Positions 60,451 to 64,000 of a DNA stretch of 64,000 bases are shown in pieces (the first letter of the stretch is position 1; every line of letters starts with the position of its first letter). The notes under the pieces are model-generated. The model did no database searches. It was not told the origin of the DNA and worked only from the letters and a program-made list of their open reading frames with translations. This DNA is from Janthinobacterium sp. SUN073 (GTDB lineage Bacteria; Pseudomonadota; Gammaproteobacteria; Burkholderiales; Burkholderiaceae_D), in NCBI RefSeq assembly GCF_030397665.1, contig NZ_JAPUBT010000001.1:1258781-1322780 (forward strand). The letters run 5' to 3'. The translations under genes were made by a program, and so were the position numbers.

Positions 60451-63204
60451 TCAGCTCTCCTGTTTCTTCAGCAGCGCCACCGTCACGCCGAGGATCACGG
60501 GGATCGCCACGATCAGGGGCCAGAACGAGGCGTGCAGGTCACCAAAGCCCAGCGCCTTGTTGAACACGCCGCGGCTGATATTGAGCATGTGCGTGGCCGG
60601 GTACATCAGGCCGATCGCCTTGCCCACGCCTTCCATCGAGGAGACGGGATTGAGCAGGCCGGAAAACTGGATGGCCGGGATCATGGTGCCGATCATGGTC
60701 ACGAACAGGGCCGCGATCTGGCTGCGTGTAAACGTCGAAGCGAACAGGCCGATGCCGGTGGCGCAGATATTGAAGATGAACGTGGCGCCGATCAGGGTCA
60801 GCAGACTGCCCTTGATCGGCACGCCAAAGGCGGTGACCGCCAGCAGCGCCATGAGGGCGAAGTTGAACATGGCCAGCACGACGTATGGCACCTGCTTGCC
60901 GAGCAAGAATTCCAGGCGCGTGACGGGCGTCACGTACAGGTTGATGATGGAGCCCAGTTCCTTTTCACGCACCACGGACAGCGCCGCCAGCATGGCCGGC
61001 AGCATCAGCAGCAGCAGGGGAATCACGGCCGGCACCATGGCCGGCAGGCTTTTCACGTCGGGGTTGTAGCGGTAGCGCGTCTGGATGGCGACGGGATTGC
61101 TCATCGTGATGCCATAGCGGTGCAGGGCCTGGTCGGCCAGCCACAGCTGATGCATGCCCTGCACGTAGCCCTGCACGGTTTCGGCGCGCATCGGCATGGC
61201 GCCGTCGATCCAGGCGCCTACCTGGGCTGGCGCGCCGCGCTGCACGTCGCGCGCAAAGCCGGGCGGAATCTCGATCGCCAGCGACAGTTCGCCGCTGCGC
61301 ATGCGCTTGTCGATATCGGCATAGTCGCGCAGCGGCGCTCGCTCGACGAAGTAGCGCGAACCGGCCAGGTTGTTCGTGTAATTCTGGCTCAGTGTCGTCT
61401 GGTCGTGGTCGAGCACCGCGTAGCTCAAGTCCTCGACGTCGAGGCTGATGCCGAAGCCGATGACGAACAGCAGCAGCACGGAGCCGCCCAGCGCCAGGGT
61501 CAGGCGCACGGGGTCGCGGCGCAATTCCAGCGTTTCGCGCCACATGTAGCTGAGCATGCGCCCAAGACTGAAGCGGCTGCGCTGCTGCTTCTGCTGCGGC
61601 GCCTGCACTGCCGCCTTTTGGCCCGGCGCCTCGCTTTCCTGCGCTTCGGCCGCTGCCGTGCCGCCGCCCGCCTCTTCCAGGTAGGCGATGAAGGCCGCTT
61701 CCAGCGATGGCGCGCCCTTCTTGCGTACCAGTTCGGCCGGCGCATCGCTGACCAGCACTTTACCCGCATGCATCAGCGAGATGCGGTCGCAGCGCTCCGC
61801 TTCGTTCATGAAGTGGGTGGAAATGAAAATGGTGACGCGGTCGCGCCGTGCCAGCTCGATCATCAGGCGCCAGAAATTGTCGCGCGCGATCGGGTCGACG
61901 CCGGACGTGGGCTCGTCGAGGATCAGCATTTCCGGCTTGTGCACCATGGCCACGGCCAGCGACAAACGCTGGCGTATGCCCAGCGGCAGGCTGTCGGGCA
62001 AGTCGTCCATCACGGCGCGCAAGTCGAAGCGCTGCGCCATCTCGTCGATGCGGGCGGCGATTTGCGCTTCCGGCACGTGGAACAGGCGCGCATGCAGCAC
62101 CAGGTTCTGGCGCACCGTCAGTTCGCTGTACAGCGAGAACGCCTGCGACATGTAGCCGACCCTGCGGCGCGTGTCGATATCGCTGGAATCGACTTCCTTG
62201 CCGAACAGCCAGGCCTTGCCTTCCGTCGCCGGCAGCAGGCCCGTGAGCATCTTCATGGTGGTCGACTTGCCGCATCCGTTCGAGCCGAGAAAGCCGAAGA
62301 TCTCGCCGCGGCCGATGCGGAAATTCACATGATCGACGGCCGTGAAATCGCCGAAGCGCATGGTCAAGTCTTGCGCCTCGATGGCGACGTCCTGCGCGCT
62401 GGCGGCATCGAGCGGCGTAATCACCACAGGCTGGTGACCCGCGCGCTTGGCTTCGGGCAGCAGCTTGATGAAGGCCGTTTCCAGGTTGTCGCTTTGCGTG
62501 CGCGCCAGCAGTTCGGCCGGCGTGCCCGTATCGAGCACCTTGCCGTCATCCATGGCCACCAGCCAATCGAAGCGCTGCGCCTCGTCCATGTAGGCGGTGG
62601 CGACCATCACGCTCATTTGCGGGCGCTGCACGCGAATGCCGGCGATCAGGTCCCAGAACTGGGCGCGCGCCAGCGGATCGACGCCGGTGGTCGGTTCATC
62701 GAGAATGAGCAGGTCGGGATCGTGGATCAGCGCGCAGCACAGGCCCAGTTTCTGCTTCATGCCGCCCGACAGCTTGCCCGCCGGGCGCGCCAGGAAGGGC
62801 TGCAAGCCCGTGCTGCGGGTCAGCTGGTCGATGCGGCGCCGGCGTTCGGCGGCATCGTGGCCGAACAGGCGCGCGAAAAACTGCAGGTTTTCCTCGACCG
62901 ACAGGGTCGGATACAGATTCTTGCCCAGGCCTTGCGGCATGTAGGCGATACGGGGGCAGACATCGTCGCGATGGCGCGCATCGCGCATGTCGCCGCCCAG
63001 CGCCATCACGCTGCCCTGCTGCACGGCGCGCGCGCCGGCCACCAGCGACAGCAGGCTCGATTTGCCCACGCCATCGGGCCCGATCAAGCCGACCATGCGG
63101 CCGGCCGGCACATCGAGGTCGATGGCGTCGAGCGCCACCGTCTTGCCGTAATGCTGGCTGACGCCCTTGATGCTGACGACAAATGGGGTCACGTCCATGG
63201 TCAC
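60451..63204 (-). CDS. ABC transporter, double ATPase plus permease (RbbA-like)
   Basis: 917 aa. Two ATP-binding domains: the first (about 8-230) with Walker [10 protein letters not shown] and signature LSGGMKQK, the second (about 275-500) with GSNGCGKST and a weak signature LPLGIRQRL. In the first the H-loop His is Tyr (TAYMDEA), while the second has His (STHFMNEA), so only some sites are likely to be active. An Ala/Glu/Gln linker (about 510-555) joins to an ABC-2 permease domain with RDPVRL and [23 protein letters not shown]. It resembles E. coli RbbA/YhiH. Start at 63204, or 63198 (MDVTPF). It overlaps the HlyD gene by 4 bp. Confidence 0.9.
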   Translation of the reverse strand: MTMDVTPFVVSIKGVSQHYGKTVALDAIDLDVPAGRMVGLIGPDGVGKSSLLSLVAGARAVQQGSVMALGGDMRDARHRDDVCPRIAYMPQGLGKNLYPTLSVEENLQFFARLFGHDAAERRRRIDQLTRSTGLQPFLARPAGKLSGGMKQKLGLCCALIHDPDLLILDEPTTGVDPLARAQFWDLIAGIRVQRPQMSVMVATAYMDEAQRFDWLVAMDDGKVLDTGTPAELLARTQSDNLETAFIKLLPEAKRAGHQPVVITPLDAASAQDVAIEAQDLTMRFGDFTAVDHVNFRIGRGEIFGFLGSNGCGKSTTMKMLTGLLPATEGKAWLFGKEVDSSDIDTRRRVGYMSQAFSLYSELTVRQNLVLHARLFHVPEAQIAARIDEMAQRFDLRAVMDDLPDSLPLGIRQRLSLAVAMVHKPEMLILDEPTSGVDPIARDNFWRLMIELARRDRVTIFISTHFMNEAERCDRISLMHAGKVLVSDAPAELVRKKGAPSLEAAFIAYLEEAGGGTAAAEAQESEAPGQKAAVQAPQQKQQRSRFSLGRMLSYMWRETLELRRDPVRLTLALGGSVLLLFVIGFGISLDVEDLSYAVLDHDQTTLSQNYTNNLAGSRYFVERAPLRDYADIDKRMRSGELSLAIEIPPGFARDVQRGAPAQVGAWIDGAMPMRAETVQGYVQGMHQLWLADQALHRYGITMSNPVAIQTRYRYNPDVKSLPAMVPAVIPLLLLMLPAMLAALSVVREKELGSIINLYVTPVTRLEFLLGKQVPYVVLAMFNFALMALLAVTAFGVPIKGSLLTLIGATFIFNICATGIGLFASTFTRSQIAALFVTMIGTMIPAIQFSGLLNPVSSMEGVGKAIGLMYPATHMLNISRGVFNKALGFGDLHASFWPLIVAIPVILGVTVALLKKQES

Positions 63205-64000
63205 TGCGGAACCTTGGCCGTCAGTTCAGCGGGCCATGCCTGCTGCGCATCGAGACGCACCCAGGCCACGCCGGGCAAGCCCACCTTCACCAGCGCCAGG
63301 TGCTTTTGCAGCAGCTCGCGGCTGATCTGCGCTTTCACGCGGAACATCAGCTTCTGGCGCTCGCTGGCCGTTTCCACCGTCTTCGGCGTGAACTGCGCGC
63401 TGGCGGCGACAAAGGAAATCGTGGCCGGAATCACGTAATTGGGCGCCGCGTCGAGGATGATGCGCACTTCGCCGCCCATCGCCACCTTGCCGGCCGCCGT
63501 CTCGGGCAGGAAGAAGGTCATGTAGACGTCCGACAGGTCGACCAGGTTGAGCACCTTGCCGCCACCGGCCAGCACTTCGCCCTGCTGCGCCACCAGATAT
63601 TGCACGCGGCCGTCGCGCGGCGCCGCCAGCTGGCCATCGGCCAGGTCGGCGTCGATGCGCGCGGTGGTCGCTTCGGCGGCCGTCACGGCGGAACGCGAAC
63701 CGACCACTTGCGCCCTGGCCGCGTCGATGGCCGCCTGCGCCGCCGTGACCTGCGCCTTGGATGCATTCAGGGCCGCGGCCACGCTGCGCACGCGGGCGCG
63801 GTCGTCGTCGAGTTCCTGCACCGAGGAAGCGCCCTCCTTCGACAAGGTTTCCGAGCGGGCCAGGCGGCGCTTGGCCGCATCGAGTTCGCTTTCACGCTGC
63901 GCCACCAGGGCCAGCGCGGCCGCCTTGTCGCTCTCGCGCACGGCCACCTGCGCCTGCGCACCGACCACCGCGTCGGAAGCCTGCTGCTGGCGCGCGCGCG
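63201..64000 (-). CDS. HlyD family membrane fusion protein, 5' end outside window
   Basis: Partial: the N-terminus lies beyond 64000. The visible 266 residues contain a long Ala/Gln/Arg coiled coil ([16 protein letters not shown] and repeated similar runs) forming the periplasmic hairpin. The lipoyl-type half-motif [18 protein letters not shown] follows, then the beta-barrel part to the C-terminal KVPQ. It is the membrane fusion protein linking the inner-membrane ABC exporter to an outer-membrane channel. Its stop overlaps the ATPase-permease start, so the three genes are an operon. Confidence 0.9.
   Translation of the reverse strand, partial: RARQQQASDAVVGAQAQVAVRESDKAAALALVAQRESELDAAKRRLARSETLSKEGASSVQELDDDRARVRSVAAALNASKAQVTAAQAAIDAARAQVVGSRSAVTAAEATTARIDADLADGQLAAPRDGRVQYLVAQQGEVLAGGGKVLNLVDLSDVYMTFFLPETAAGKVAMGGEVRIILDAAPNYVIPATISFVAASAQFTPKTVETASERQKLMFRVKAQISRELLQKHLALVKVGLPGVAWVRLDAQQAWPAELTAKVPQ

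Noticed and set aside
57720-63438. Two very long plus-strand frames (947 and 1002 codons) across the DUF3141 and ABC genes
   Set aside because: Antisense to four clear genes, low-complexity His/Gln/Arg composition, no start signals.

Overview
The window is GC-rich, densely coded DNA from a betaproteobacterium, most likely Oxalobacteraceae (Janthinobacterium/Duganella/Massilia type). This is inferred from gene content (class I ProS, Mqo, HscC with J-like partners, an H1-tailed SWIB protein, NorR operators of the Ralstonia type) and from the many antisense open frames typical of high-GC genomes. There are no rRNA, tRNA, CRISPR or insertion sequence genes that I can support. It is ordinary chromosome with a few accessory modules.

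Layout. 1-6.7 kb: SWIB protein, lytic transglycosylase and proS, RppH, Mqo, a DUF1841 protein. 6.8-10.4 kb: a T6SS-type lipase (Tle3-like) with its Tla3-like (DUF2875) adaptor, but no adjacent vgrG and no evident immunity gene. 10.4-17.3 kb: a nitrite/NO module with quinol NO reductase, a YtfE/NorA di-iron protein, a three-cupredoxin-domain NirK, the divergent regulator NorR, and two small c-type cytochromes. The nirK/norR gap holds three GGT-N7-ACC NorR sites, a sigma-54 promoter and an FNR-like box. 17.5-22.9 kb: MoxR ATPase, GNAT and VWA genes, a cation/proton antiporter, and a YbdK-type carboxylate-amine ligase. 23-27 kb: a Fur-box promoter, a single-polypeptide ECF sigma/FecR hybrid and a TonB-dependent receptor. 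27-32 kb: an alginate-lyase-like protein, a class I amidotransferase, a coupled small ORF with a DapA-like aldolase, a ParA-like protein with a damaged P-loop, and a TorF-type porin.

32-40.2 kb: a complete kdp operon (a 30-aa membrane ORF, then kdpF-A-B-C-D-E) with a KdpE-like operator. 40.5-50.5 kb: topoisomerase IV genes parE and parC separated by hscC and two membrane proteins with J-like domains; a strong LexA box lies upstream of parE. 50.5-54.2 kb: a minimal LuxR-type HTH gene with a leader ORF, a small unknown, an M43-like metalloprotease carrying a seven-bladed PLL-type lectin propeller, and an Ala/Lys-rich periplasmic protein. 54.4-64 kb: ackA, a MaoC-phosphotransacetylase fusion and a DUF3141 PHA-synthase-like gene, then an ABC-2 export system whose HlyD-family gene runs off the window.

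How it fits together: NO is sensed by NorR, which drives nitrite reduction, NO reduction and Fe-S repair. Iron starvation relieves Fur and allows the hybrid sigma/anti-sigma to control the receptor. Potassium limitation drives kdp through KdpDE. No single unknown system dominates. The items most worth following are the sigma/FecR hybrid, the orphan Tle3-Tla3 pair, the hscC/J-like insertion inside the topoisomerase IV locus, the SOS box at parE, the lectin-metalloprotease, and the small ORFs.
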